The notes beneath the pieces were generated by a model, which saw only the letters and a program-made list of their open reading frames with translations, searched no databases and had not been told where the DNA came from. Source: Thermodesulfobacteriota bacterium (lineage in GTDB: Bacteria; Desulfobacterota_D; UBA1144; Nemesobacterales; UBA2774). Taken from it: a stretch of 64,000 nucleotides of DNA. Location: assembly GCA_035325995.1 (NCBI GenBank), contig DAOKYU010000005.1:1-64000 (forward strand), written 5' to 3'. This document shows positions 45,187 to 54,620 of the stretch, one piece after another (the stretch's first letter is position 1; every line of letters begins with the position of its first letter). The translations under genes and the position numbers were made by a program.

Positions 45187-46092
45187 ATGAAGATATTCAG
45201 CCTCGGTAAGGACAACTGGGCCCGCACGAGCCCGACGAAAGAAGGCGCGGCGTTCCTCGCGATAAGCCTCTTCGTCGGCTTTGCCGCGATCAACACGGGC
45301 AACAACCTCCTTTATCTCACCTTCGGCATAATGATGAGCTTCGTCGTCGCCTCGGGGATACTGTCGATGATAGACCTATCCCGTATGGAGGTATCGATGA
45401 AGCAGACGGGCGACGTCTTCGCCATGACTCCGGCGCCGCTCAGGATAACCCTCGTCAACAAGAAGAGCCTCCTCCCGTCCTACTCGCTCACCGTCGAGAT
45501 AGACGACAAGAGCGCCTACGTGCCGCACATCCCCGCCGGGACATCCCGCACAGTAACACTGAACCACCTTTTTACCGGAAGGGGCTACAACGCACCCCCT
45601 CCGGCTAGGGTATCGACCAGGTTCCCCTTCGGCTTCTTTAAAAAGTGGATAAAGGCCGACCTTGGCGGCGAAAAGATACTCGTCTACCCGAAGATAGAAA
45701 ACGTCGACCCCGGCTCCGGGGGGTTCAGGGAAAAATACGGAGAAAGGGAGGTCGAGAAATCCGGCGTCGGCGACGACCTCAGGTCGATAAAGGAATTTGC
45801 CGAGGGCGACAACCCGAGGCTCATCCACTGGAAGACGACCGCGCGGACAGGGAAGCTCATGGTGAAGGAAATGGAAGACAACGAGTCGCCCGGCGCAGTG
45901 ATAAAGTTCGACCCCGAAACCGACGAGCGGAGGCTGGAGCACCAGATAAGCCGCCTCGCATCCCTCGTAGTCGAGCTCCTGAAGAGGGGGTTCGAGGTCG
46001 AATTCATCGCCCCCGACAGGACATTCTCGCAGGCCCGTATCGGCAGGTCCCCGCGCCCCGTCCTGGCGTACCTGGCCCTCTTCGGCAAATAA
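45187..46092 (+). CDS. DUF58 domain protein
   Basis: A 301-residue membrane protein: two N-terminal hydrophobic helices (FLAISLFVGFAAINTGNNLLY and TFGIMMSFVVASGI), then a beta-rich extracytoplasmic or cytoplasmic region. The DUF58 hallmark follows (RSIKEFAEGDNPRLIHWKTTARTGKLMVKE, here cut: HWKTTARTGKLMVKE). DUF58 proteins usually stand next to a MoxR ATPase and a transglutaminase; neither is here. Its role is unknown, possibly envelope assembly. Only a weak ribosome-binding site precedes the ATG, 83 nt after rseP. Confidence 0.85.
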   Translation: MKIFSLGKDNWARTSPTKEGAAFLAISLFVGFAAINTGNNLLYLTFGIMMSFVVASGILSMIDLSRMEVSMKQTGDVFAMTPAPLRITLVNKKSLLPSYSLTVEIDDKSAYVPHIPAGTSRTVTLNHLFTGRGYNAPPPARVSTRFPFGFFKKWIKADLGGEKILVYPKIENVDPGSGGFREKYGEREVEKSGVGDDLRSIKEFAEGDNPRLIHWKTTARTGKLMVKEMEDNESPGAVIKFDPETDERRLEHQISRLASLVVELLKRGFEVEFIAPDRTFSQARIGRSPRPVLAYLALFGK

Positions 46093-46188
46093 AGCCCGCC
46101 GCACCAAAGACCGCGCACTGCCCCGCCCGTGCGTACATGACGGGAAGAAAAACCGGCCGAATTCAGGTATATATATAGATTTACTCAG

Positions 46189-46620
46189 ATGCCCGAAGAC
46201 ACGGAAAAGGACAGGATACTCGAAGCCAACATGAGGTTCTACGAGGCCCTCGGCAAGCGCGACCTCGCCCTCATGAAGGCCGCGTTCGTCAGGGACGAGA
46301 GGGCGGGCTGCACGCACCCTGGATGGATGATGCTCCGCGGCTGGGAAGCCATAATGCAGAGCTGGGAGAACATCTTCGACCCCGAGGACAGACTCCGCAT
46401 AAGGCTCCACAACGTAACGGTGGACGTCGCCGGCGACGCCGCATGCGTCACGTGCATCCAGGAGCTGACGTACATACGCCGCGAACCCGTCACGATGAAC
46501 GTCTCCGTCTCGACGAATATATTCGAGAAGACGGAATCCGGCTGGCTCATGGTGATTCACCACGCCTCGCCCGTGCCCTTCGTGAACGAGAAGAGCTCCC
46601 CCGGCAGGAATATCCAATAG
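46189..46620 (+). CDS. SnoaL/NTF2-like protein
   Basis: A 143-residue single-domain protein of the nuclear-transport-factor-2/SnoaL fold: helical start RILEANMRFYEALGKRDLALM, GCTHPGWMMLRGWEAIMQSW (conserved His/Trp lining the pocket), then alternating strands ending SGWLMVIHHASPVPF. Members bind or convert small molecules, or serve as simple scaffolds. Length, codon use and isolation after DUF58 suggest an independent house-keeping gene. There is no strong ribosome-binding site; an A+T-rich TATATAT lies 15-23 nt before the ATG. Substrate unknown. Confidence 0.85.
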   Translation: MPEDTEKDRILEANMRFYEALGKRDLALMKAAFVRDERAGCTHPGWMMLRGWEAIMQSWENIFDPEDRLRIRLHNVTVDVAGDAACVTCIQELTYIRREPVTMNVSVSTNIFEKTESGWLMVIHHASPVPFVNEKSSPGRNIQ

Positions 46621-46669
46621 GGAATGCCCGGCTCGGACTCTTCACATCCGAGAGTGCGCCCGCCGTCCT

Positions 46670-47368
46670 TTAATTTGTCTTCGGATTCCCGGCCGCGCCG
46701 GGTTTGGAAACATCTCGGGAATTATCGTTATCGTCGTGGCTGAAGTGAAGGCCGCATTCCTTGTCGGAGCCCGACTCCCACCACCACCTTCCGGCCCGCT
46801 CGTCCTCGCCCGGCTTTACGGCCCGCGTGCACGGGGCGCACCCTATGCTCGGATACCCCATGTCGTGGAGCTTGTTGTAGGGGACCCTGTTCTTCCGGAT
46901 GTAATCCCATACCTCTTCGTTCGTCCAGTCTACGAGGGGGTTAATCTTGAGTATTCCGCCGTTCTGCTCGTCTATCTCGAACCTCTCGGCCCCGGCCCTG
47001 CTCTCGGTCTGGTCGCGCCTGATGGAGGTTATCCACGCGTCGAGCCCCGCGAGGTACTTACGGAGCGGCCTTACCTTCCTTATCTCGCAGCAGAGTATCC
47101 GGTTCGGCTTCCCGCTGTAAAAGAGATTAGGCCCCTTCTCCCTCACCATGTCCTCGACTTCCTTCGCGTCCGGGAAAAGCGCCTCCACCCTGGCGCCGTA
47201 CCTCTTCCTCACCTCGTCCATCACGTCGTAGGTCTCCTGGTTCAGCCGCCCCGTGTCGAGCGTGAATATCCTCGCGTCGCGGCTTATATCCATGATCATG
47301 TCTATAAGCACCATGCCCTGCACCTGGAAGCTCGTGGCAAGGGCAACCCTTGGATGGAGGTTATCCAC
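46670..47368 (-). CDS. cysH: phosphoadenylyl/adenylyl-sulfate reductase
   Basis: Reduces PAPS or APS to sulfite in assimilatory sulfate reduction. As called from the first ordinary start (GTG at 47368) it is 232 residues: ATSFQVQGMVLIDMI, LDTGRLNQETYDVMD, two Cys in ILCCEIRKV, ITSIRRDQTESRA, NPLVDWTNEEVWDYI, GCAPCTRAV and ECGLHF. The CC/CxxC cysteines bind a [4Fe-4S] cluster in APS-preferring enzymes, so APS reductase is more likely than strict PAPS reductase. The reading frame continues upstream with family-like sequence but no ATG, GTG or TTG (see 47369-47503). It matches the sulfate transporter at 27 kb in pathway. Confidence 0.93.
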   Translation of the reverse strand: MDNLHPRVALATSFQVQGMVLIDMIMDISRDARIFTLDTGRLNQETYDVMDEVRKRYGARVEALFPDAKEVEDMVREKGPNLFYSGKPNRILCCEIRKVRPLRKYLAGLDAWITSIRRDQTESRAGAERFEIDEQNGGILKINPLVDWTNEEVWDYIRKNRVPYNKLHDMGYPSIGCAPCTRAVKPGEDERAGRWWWESGSDKECGLHFSHDDNDNSRDVSKPGAAGNPKTN

Positions 47369-47503
47369 GGCCCACTTGAGGACCTCTCTCGCGCCCCTGC
47401 CCTCGAATTCGAGGTTAAGGGCCGCCGCCTCTTCCTTCCCGAAGCCCCTTTTCGGAGCCGCTTCTATCTCCTGGCTGCTGCTGGCAGTTGTTGAAATGCC
47501 GAT
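47369..47503 (-). other. in-frame N-terminal extension of cysH, AUC start candidate
   Basis: Forty-five codons upstream of the GTG stay open and read like the expected first helix (ALNLEFEGRGAREVLKWAVD). The frame is closed by TAG at 47510-47512. Directly before that is AGGGAGG (47513-47519 on this strand); 9 nt after it comes ATC at 47501-47503, then ATT two codons on. No ATG, GTG or TTG lies in between. A -10-like TATAAT (47541-47546) is further upstream. Initiation at AUC or AUU, or a sequencing error in the start codon, are the options. Confidence 0.5.
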
Positions 47504-47519
47504 TGCCGTCTACCTCCCT

Positions 47520-47944
47520 GGAAACGCTGTCAACCGTCTTATTATATATCGAAAAATTTTCTCTGCCGTGTCCGATCACACCGGCGTCCGCGCCCCGATT
47601 CCCGGTGCCGATACCGCCGGATTCTCCGAATCCGGCGGGCCCTCCCGGCCCTTCAGCCCCGAAAACCCTAGTATACCCGAAGCAGGCCCGGGGGTAAGCG
47701 CCCTGCCGGGCGTCCCGTCACTAAAGTTATGATAAATATATACCGCGCCGCGATTCATTTCTCCATGGAACCCCCGCGCCTCTTTTTCCCGGATTCGGGC
47801 CGGGAAAGCGCACGATTTCATGGAAGCCGCCTCTCACACACGAGAAATGGTTACAGAATAATTTGGCAATTTGGGGGCCACTTGCAATATCGAGTAATTT
47901 CAGCCTGTTGCATCAGTCGGGGCTCCGCTTCCTTGATTACATCA
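47520..47944. other. divergent intergenic region
   Basis: About 420 nt between cysH and the NtrC-type regulator. Near 47541 lies the -10-like TATAAT of cysH; 47570-47720 is G+C rich without a convincing frame; 47860-47940 is A+T richer. A TTGGCA...GGGGCC stretch near 47866 only superficially resembles a sigma-54 site. No gene is supported. Confidence 0.4.
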
Positions 47945-47972
47945 TTACCAACCCGTATATTTTTGTTACAAT
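47945..47972 (+). promoter_or_regulatory. promoter of the NtrC-type regulator
   Basis: TTACCA (47945-47950), 16 nt, TACAAT (47967-47972), about 28 nt before the ATG. A modest AGGA lies in the leader. Confidence 0.5.
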
Positions 47973-48000
47973 AAATTAAATCCAGGAACAGCACCCGCAC

Positions 48001-49401
<1,401 letters not shown>

Positions 49402-49420
49402 CCTTCCGCGGGGCCCGCGC

Positions 49421-49966
49421 TCACAATAGCTCAGAGATCCTGAATATCGAGTAGAGCTCCATTCCCATTTCCCGGAAGATCTCGTCGCCGCCCTCCTCGC
49501 GGTCCACTATGACGAGGACTTTTCTCGCCTCTACCCCTATCGACCTGACGGCGTCTACCGCCGTCAGGACGCTCCCGCCCGTCGTAACGACGTCCTCCAC
49601 GACGGCGGCGACGTCCCCGGATTTGACCCCCCCTTCGACTACCTTCCCCGTCCCGTGCTCCTTCTCCCGCTTCCTCACCAGGAACCCGTTAAGCGGCTTC
49701 CCTATCCTGTGGCTCTCGGCTATAAGCGCGCCGACTATCGGGTCGGCCCCCATCGTCGGCCCGCCGACCGCGTTAATGCCAGGGTCCTTCAATATCTCTT
49801 CGAGGAATATGCCGGCCACGAGGCTCACCCCTTCGGGGTCGAGAGTCGTAAGGCGCGCGTCGATGTAGTAGCTGCTCTTCTTGCCCGAGGCGAGCGTGAA
49901 CTCGCCCCTCAGTATCGAATTCCTGGCCAGTATTTCCTTGAGCCTTTCCCTGTTCTTCGTATCCAT
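49421..49966 (-). CDS. pyrE: orotate phosphoribosyltransferase
   Basis: Adds ribose-5-phosphate from PRPP to orotate in pyrimidine synthesis. It is 181 residues, at the short end of the family. It has FTLASGKKSSYYIDARLTT (orotate/PRPP contacts), GGPTMGADPIVGAL, the flexible-loop Lys in FLVRKREKEHGTGK, and the PRPP motif AAVVEDVVTTGGSVLTAVD. It converges on the NtrC-type gene 19 nt away. There is no clear ribosome-binding site before the ATG. Confidence 0.96.
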   Translation of the reverse strand: MDTKNRERLKEILARNSILRGEFTLASGKKSSYYIDARLTTLDPEGVSLVAGIFLEEILKDPGINAVGGPTMGADPIVGALIAESHRIGKPLNGFLVRKREKEHGTGKVVEGGVKSGDVAAVVEDVVTTGGSVLTAVDAVRSIGVEARKVLVIVDREEGGDEIFREMGMELYSIFRISELL

Positions 49967-50024
49967 TGTCCGTTATCCGTGTGCGTGAATTTTGTGCCGG
50001 CGCCGAACGCGCCGCGTGTAAATC

Positions 50025-52490
50025 TCAGTCGCCCTGCGGCTCGAGCCCCCATATGCCGCCCGCGTATTCCGATATAGTCCTGTCGCTCGAAAATTTCCCC
50101 ATTCGTGCGACGTTGAGTATCGCCTTCCGCGCCCATGTGTCCGGCTTCCTGTACTCGGCCCCGGCCAGCTCCTGCGTTTCCCTGTACGACTCGAAGTCCG
50201 CGACGTGGAAAAATACGTCCCCGTTCAGGACGAGGTATTCGTAGATCCACTTGAAGAGCCCGGGCTCGTCCCTGCAGAAAACGTCCGACTCGAAGGAATC
50301 CATCACCCTCTTCAGGTTCGGGTTCCCGGCGCACATCTGGCTCGGGTTGTAGCCGTGCGTCCGTTTGAGCTCCTTTATCTCCTCCGCCCCGAGGCCGAAT
50401 ATGAAGATATTCTCCTCCCCGACCTCCTCCCTTATCTCTATGTTCGCCCCGTCCATCGTCCCGATCGTCAGCGCGCCGTTGAGCGCGAGCTTCATGTTCC
50501 CCGTCCCCGACGCCTCCTTGCCCGCGGTCGATATCTGCTCGCTGAGGTCCGCCGCCGGGATGATCTTTTCGGCGAGCGTCACCCTGTAATCCGGCATGAA
50601 CACGACCTTTATCCGGTCCTTCACTTTCGGGTCGGCGTTTATGACGGCGGCGACGCTGTTTATGAGCTTTATGATCTGCTTCGCCGCCCAGTACCCAGGG
50701 GCGGCCTTCCCCGCGAAGATGTACGTCCTCGGGACGTCGATCTCCTTCCCGTCCTCGACGATGCTGAAGTACTGGTGGATGATGTGCATTATGTTGAGGA
50801 GCTGGCGCTTGTACTCGTGGATCCTCTTTATCTGGACGTCGAACAGGCTCCCCGGGTCGACGGCCACCCTCGTCATCCTCTGTATCATTCCGGCGAGCGC
50901 CTCCTTGTTCCTCCGCTTGACGCCCATGAAGTCCGCCCGGAATCCCGCGTCGTCCGCGTAGGGCTCGAGCGCCTTCAGCCTGTAGAGGTCCGTAACCCAT
51001 TCGCCGCCGACGGTGTCGTCTATGAGCCTGGACAGCCCGGGGTTACACAGGCGGAGCCACCTCCTCTGCGTGATGCCGTTCGTCTTGTTGTTGAATTTCT
51101 CGGGCCAGAGCTCGTAGAAGTCCGGCACGAGATCGGTCTTTATGAGCTCCGAGTGGAGCTCCGCCACCCCGTTCACCGAATGGCTCCCCACGATGGACAG
51201 GTGCGCCATCCTGACCTGCTTAGCGTGCCCCTCTTCGATGAGCGACATTTTCCTTATACGCTCTACCGAGTCCGGCCATTTCTGCTTGATCTTTTTAAGA
51301 AACCTGTCGTTTATGCCGTATATGATTTCGAGGTGCCTCGGTATCACGCGCTCCAGGAGCGACACCGGCCATTTCTCCATCGCCTCGGGCAGAAGCGTGT
51401 GGTTCGTGAACCCGAACGTCGATTCCGTTATCTGCCACGCCGCGTTCCACTGCATACCGTTCTCGTCGACGAGTATCCTCATGAGCTCGGCGATGGCCAG
51501 CGCCGGGTGCGTGTCGTTGAGCTGGATGGCGACCTTGGCCGGAAAGCTGCCGAAACCGGAATGCGAGGCGGTGAAGCGCCTCACGATATCCCTCACGGCG
51601 CACGCGACGAGGAAGTACTCCTGCACGACCCTGAGCTCCTTCCCCTGCTCGACCGTATCCGACGGGTAGAGCACCTTCGATATCGTCTCCGACGTCATCT
51701 TCTGCTCGACGGCCTTCATATAGTCCCCGCTGTTGAATATCTTCATGTCGAACTCGTTCGACGACCTCGCCGAGTAGAGCCTGAGATAATTCACGGTCCC
51801 CGTTCCGTACCCCGCGACCGGCATGTCGTAAGGCACGCCGTAGAGGAACTTCCAGTCCCGCCAGAACGGCCTGTAATTGCCGCTCACGTCCTTTTCTATC
51901 TTGACCCGGCCGTATATGGGCACGACGCATATCTCGTCTCCCCTCTCGATGAGCCACGGCGATTCCTCGCCGAGCCAGTGGTCGGGCTGCTCCACCTGGT
52001 AGCCGTCCACGACCGTCTGCCTGAATATGCCGTAATCGTAATTTATCCCGTACCCGAATCCCGGGAGCCTGAGCGTCGCTATCGAATCCAGGAAGCACGC
52101 GACCAGCCTCCCGAGGCCGCCGTTGCCGAGCGCGGGGTCGCCCTCCGTCTCGGCCAGGTCCGTCAGATCGATGCCGAGGGATTTGAGCGCGTCGGCGCAC
52201 ATGTCGAAGGCGCCCAGGTTGATCAGGTTATTCGCAAGCGCCCTCCCCGTAAGGTATTCGAGCGAGAGAATATACGCCCGCTTGGGGTCGGTCCTGTCGT
52301 ACTTCTCCGCCGTGTCGAACATCCCGTCTATCAACAGCTCCCTCACGGCGAGCGAAACGGAACGAAAGAGGTCCTCGCTCGAAGCCTGGGACATCCTTTT
52401 TCCGAGCGAATACTTCAGGTGATAGAGGATCCTCGTCCTGAAAGCCGAGGAATCCGCCGAATCTTTAAGGTAAGGACTGCGATCGCTCAT
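50025..52490 (-). CDS. glgP: glycogen (alpha-glucan) phosphorylase
   Basis: Removes glucose-1-phosphate from non-reducing ends of glycogen. It is 821 residues of the GT35 family, normal length. Landmarks: EYLTGRALANNLINLG and LGNGGLGRLVACFLDS near the N-terminus, QLNDTHPALAIAELMRI in the middle, and the pyridoxal-phosphate Lys in EASGTGNMKLALNGALTIG with DGANIEIREEVG. It is divergent from glgB across a 164-nt gap holding an inverted repeat. It is the degradative arm of the locus, and GlgX and MalQ process the limit dextrins it leaves. Confidence 0.97.
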   Translation of the reverse strand: MSDRSPYLKDSADSSAFRTRILYHLKYSLGKRMSQASSEDLFRSVSLAVRELLIDGMFDTAEKYDRTDPKRAYILSLEYLTGRALANNLINLGAFDMCADALKSLGIDLTDLAETEGDPALGNGGLGRLVACFLDSIATLRLPGFGYGINYDYGIFRQTVVDGYQVEQPDHWLGEESPWLIERGDEICVVPIYGRVKIEKDVSGNYRPFWRDWKFLYGVPYDMPVAGYGTGTVNYLRLYSARSSNEFDMKIFNSGDYMKAVEQKMTSETISKVLYPSDTVEQGKELRVVQEYFLVACAVRDIVRRFTASHSGFGSFPAKVAIQLNDTHPALAIAELMRILVDENGMQWNAAWQITESTFGFTNHTLLPEAMEKWPVSLLERVIPRHLEIIYGINDRFLKKIKQKWPDSVERIRKMSLIEEGHAKQVRMAHLSIVGSHSVNGVAELHSELIKTDLVPDFYELWPEKFNNKTNGITQRRWLRLCNPGLSRLIDDTVGGEWVTDLYRLKALEPYADDAGFRADFMGVKRRNKEALAGMIQRMTRVAVDPGSLFDVQIKRIHEYKRQLLNIMHIIHQYFSIVEDGKEIDVPRTYIFAGKAAPGYWAAKQIIKLINSVAAVINADPKVKDRIKVVFMPDYRVTLAEKIIPAADLSEQISTAGKEASGTGNMKLALNGALTIGTMDGANIEIREEVGEENIFIFGLGAEEIKELKRTHGYNPSQMCAGNPNLKRVMDSFESDVFCRDEPGLFKWIYEYLVLNGDVFFHVADFESYRETQELAGAEYRKPDTWARKAILNVARMGKFSSDRTISEYAGGIWGLEPQGD

Positions 52491-52518
52491 GTTGCCTCTT
52501 TATCCTTCGGGTGCTTGC

Positions 52519-52538
52519 GGCGGGAATTCAGTCCCGCC
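52519..52538. promoter_or_regulatory. inverted repeat between glgP and glgB
   Basis: GGCGGGA (52519-52525) and TCCCGCC (52532-52538) separated by ATTCAG. It lies 29 nt from the glgP ATG in the divergent control region: a candidate operator, or a hairpin in the glgP leader. A TATAAT-like box (52610-52615) may serve glgB. Confidence 0.35.
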
Positions 52539-52654
52539 AGAGATAACTATACGCTGATTTTGCGGATGCGAACACGGGATTTTTGTTCCGCGCGAACGCT
52601 AACAGTGTATAATAAAAATTCGAAATACCAACAAACCGCCCGTACCGGAAGGCC

Positions 52655-54568
52655 ATGTCGGACACACGAAAAACGAACGACGGCAGAAGATTTATAAGCG
52701 ATTTCGACGTCTATCTTTTCAAACAGGGCGCGCACCGCAAAATGTACGAGAAGCTCGGCTCCCACCTGGTTTCCGTGGACGGGAAAGCGGGCGTCCGTTT
52801 CGCCGTCTGGGCCCCCAACGCCGAATACGTCTCCGTCATCGGCAACTGGAACGGCTGGAACCGTGGCGCACATCCCTTGAACCCCAGGTGGGACGAATCC
52901 GGCATATGGGAAGGGTTCGTCCCCGGCATCGGCAGGGGCGAGGTATACAAGTACCACGTCTCGTCCCGGGTGAAGGGGTACAGGGTGGACAAGGCCGACC
53001 CCTACGCCTTCCGCCAGGAAGCCCCCCCGAAAACGGCCTCGATAGTATGGGAGCCCGGCTACGAATGGGGCGACGGCGACTGGATGAAGACGAGGCGCGA
53101 TCCGAACTCGCTCTCCTCGCCGCTCTCTATATACGAAGTGCACCTCGGCTCGTGGATGCGCGTCCCCGAAGAGGGCGGCCGGCGGCTCACGTACAGGGAA
53201 ATCGCCCCCAGGCTCGCCGACTACGTAAAATCGACGGGCTTTACGCACGTCGAGCTCCTCCCCGTGATGGAGCACCCGTTCTACGGATCCTGGGGGTACC
53301 AGGTGACGGGATACTTCGCCCCGACCGGCAGGTACGGCGCGCCCGAGGACTTCATGTTCCTCGTCGATACGCTCCACCAAAACGGCATCGGCGTCATACT
53401 CGACTGGGTGCCGTCCCACTTCCCGAACGACCAGCACGGGCTCGCCTTTTTCGACGGCACGCACCTCTACGAACACTCCGACCCCAGGAAGGGGTTCCAC
53501 CCCGACTGGAAGTCCTGCATATTCAACTACGGGCGGAACGAAGTGAAGGTCTTCCTCAATTCGAGCGCCATGCTCTGGCTCGACATGTACCATGCCGACG
53601 GGCTCCGGGTCGACGGAGTCGCCTCGATGCTCTACCTGGACTACAGCAGGAAAAAAGGCGAATGGGTGCCCAACGAATACGGCGGCAACGAGAACCTCCC
53701 GGCCATAGAGTTCATCAAGAACCTCAACCTCGCCGTCTACTCCGAGCACGGCGACGTCCAGACCATTGCCGAGGAATCGACCTCCTGGCCGATGGTGTCG
53801 CGTCCGACCTATCTCGGCGGCCTCGGCTTCGGGATGAAGTGGAACATGGGCTGGATGAACGACACGCTCGGCTATTTCTCGCGCGACCCGGTGCACAGAA
53901 AGCACCACCAGAACGCACTCACGTTCAGCATACTCTACGCCTTCACGGAGAACTTCGTCCTACCCCTGTCGCACGACGAGGTCGTCCACGAAAAGGGCTC
54001 CCTCATCGGGAGAATGCCCGGCGACGTATGGCAGAAGTTCGCCAACCTCCGCGCGCTCTTCGGATACATGTTCGGCCATCCCGGGAAAAAGCTCCTCTTC
54101 ATGGGCGACGAAATCGGCCAGTGGAACGAATGGAGCCACGACTCCAGCATCGAGTGGCACCTCCTCGGCTTCCCGCTCCACGGCGGGCTCAAGGCGTGGG
54201 TGTCGGACCTCAACAAATTCTACAGGCGCGAGCCCGCGCTCTACGAGATCGACTTCTCTCACGAAGGGTTCGAGTGGGTCGACTTCAGGGACTATAACCA
54301 GAGCGTCATAAGCTTCGTCAGGAAGAGCGCGAAGGGCGAAATGGTGCTCGTCGTCTGCAACTTCACGCCCGTCCCGCGAAGCGGCTACGCCCTCGGCGTC
54401 CCCCGCGCCGGGAGATGGAACGAGGAGCTGAACAGCGATTCGCACTTCTACGGCGGGAGCGGCGTCGGCAACGGCGGCGGCGCGTGGGCCGAGCCCTCCG
54501 GCGATCGCGGCAGCCTCCGGATAGACCTCCCCCCTCTCGGCGTCCTCTTTTTCAAACACGAAGGTTAA
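52655..54568 (+). CDS. glgB: 1,4-alpha-glucan branching enzyme
   Basis: Forms alpha-1,6 branches in glycogen. It is 637 residues (GH13_9): N-terminal CBM48 (about 45-135, VRFAVWAPNAEYVSVIGNWNGW), the barrel with EVHLGSWMR, ELLPVMEHPFYGSWGYQ, the nucleophile Asp in DGLRVDGVASMLYLDY, the acid Glu in TIAEESTSWP, LSHDEVVHEKGSL, and a C-terminal beta domain. The C-terminal end has a Gly-rich stretch. It is first gene of the plus-strand run glgB-glgX-malQ-glgA. Confidence 0.97.
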   Translation: MSDTRKTNDGRRFISDFDVYLFKQGAHRKMYEKLGSHLVSVDGKAGVRFAVWAPNAEYVSVIGNWNGWNRGAHPLNPRWDESGIWEGFVPGIGRGEVYKYHVSSRVKGYRVDKADPYAFRQEAPPKTASIVWEPGYEWGDGDWMKTRRDPNSLSSPLSIYEVHLGSWMRVPEEGGRRLTYREIAPRLADYVKSTGFTHVELLPVMEHPFYGSWGYQVTGYFAPTGRYGAPEDFMFLVDTLHQNGIGVILDWVPSHFPNDQHGLAFFDGTHLYEHSDPRKGFHPDWKSCIFNYGRNEVKVFLNSSAMLWLDMYHADGLRVDGVASMLYLDYSRKKGEWVPNEYGGNENLPAIEFIKNLNLAVYSEHGDVQTIAEESTSWPMVSRPTYLGGLGFGMKWNMGWMNDTLGYFSRDPVHRKHHQNALTFSILYAFTENFVLPLSHDEVVHEKGSLIGRMPGDVWQKFANLRALFGYMFGHPGKKLLFMGDEIGQWNEWSHDSSIEWHLLGFPLHGGLKAWVSDLNKFYRREPALYEIDFSHEGFEWVDFRDYNQSVISFVRKSAKGEMVLVVCNFTPVPRSGYALGVPRAGRWNEELNSDSHFYGGSGVGNGGGAWAEPSGDRGSLRIDLPPLGVLFFKHEG

Positions 54569-54579
54569 TGGTATATAAT
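54551..54579 (+). promoter_or_regulatory. possible promoter before glgX
   Basis: TTCAAA (54551-54556), 17 nt, TATAAT (54574-54579), at the end of glgB. It could give glgX and later genes a separate start within the run. The -35 box is weak. Confidence 0.35.
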
Positions 54580-54620
54580 TCCCTCTAATCCCGGGCAGGA
54601 GGCGCGGCAGGCGGAAAGAT

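Noticed and set aside
47860..47890. Sigma-54-like TTGGCA...TTGC before the NtrC-type gene
   Set aside because: GG-GC spacing is 9 or 19 nt instead of 10, and a sigma-70 promoter lies closer to the start.
50205..52697. 830-codon open frame opposite glgP
   Set aside because: Mirror of a complete glycogen phosphorylase; composition is Arg/Val/Pro-rich as expected of an antisense frame.
52547..53908. 453-codon frame opposite glgB
   Set aside because: Antisense shadow; low-complexity Val/Glu/Arg sequence.
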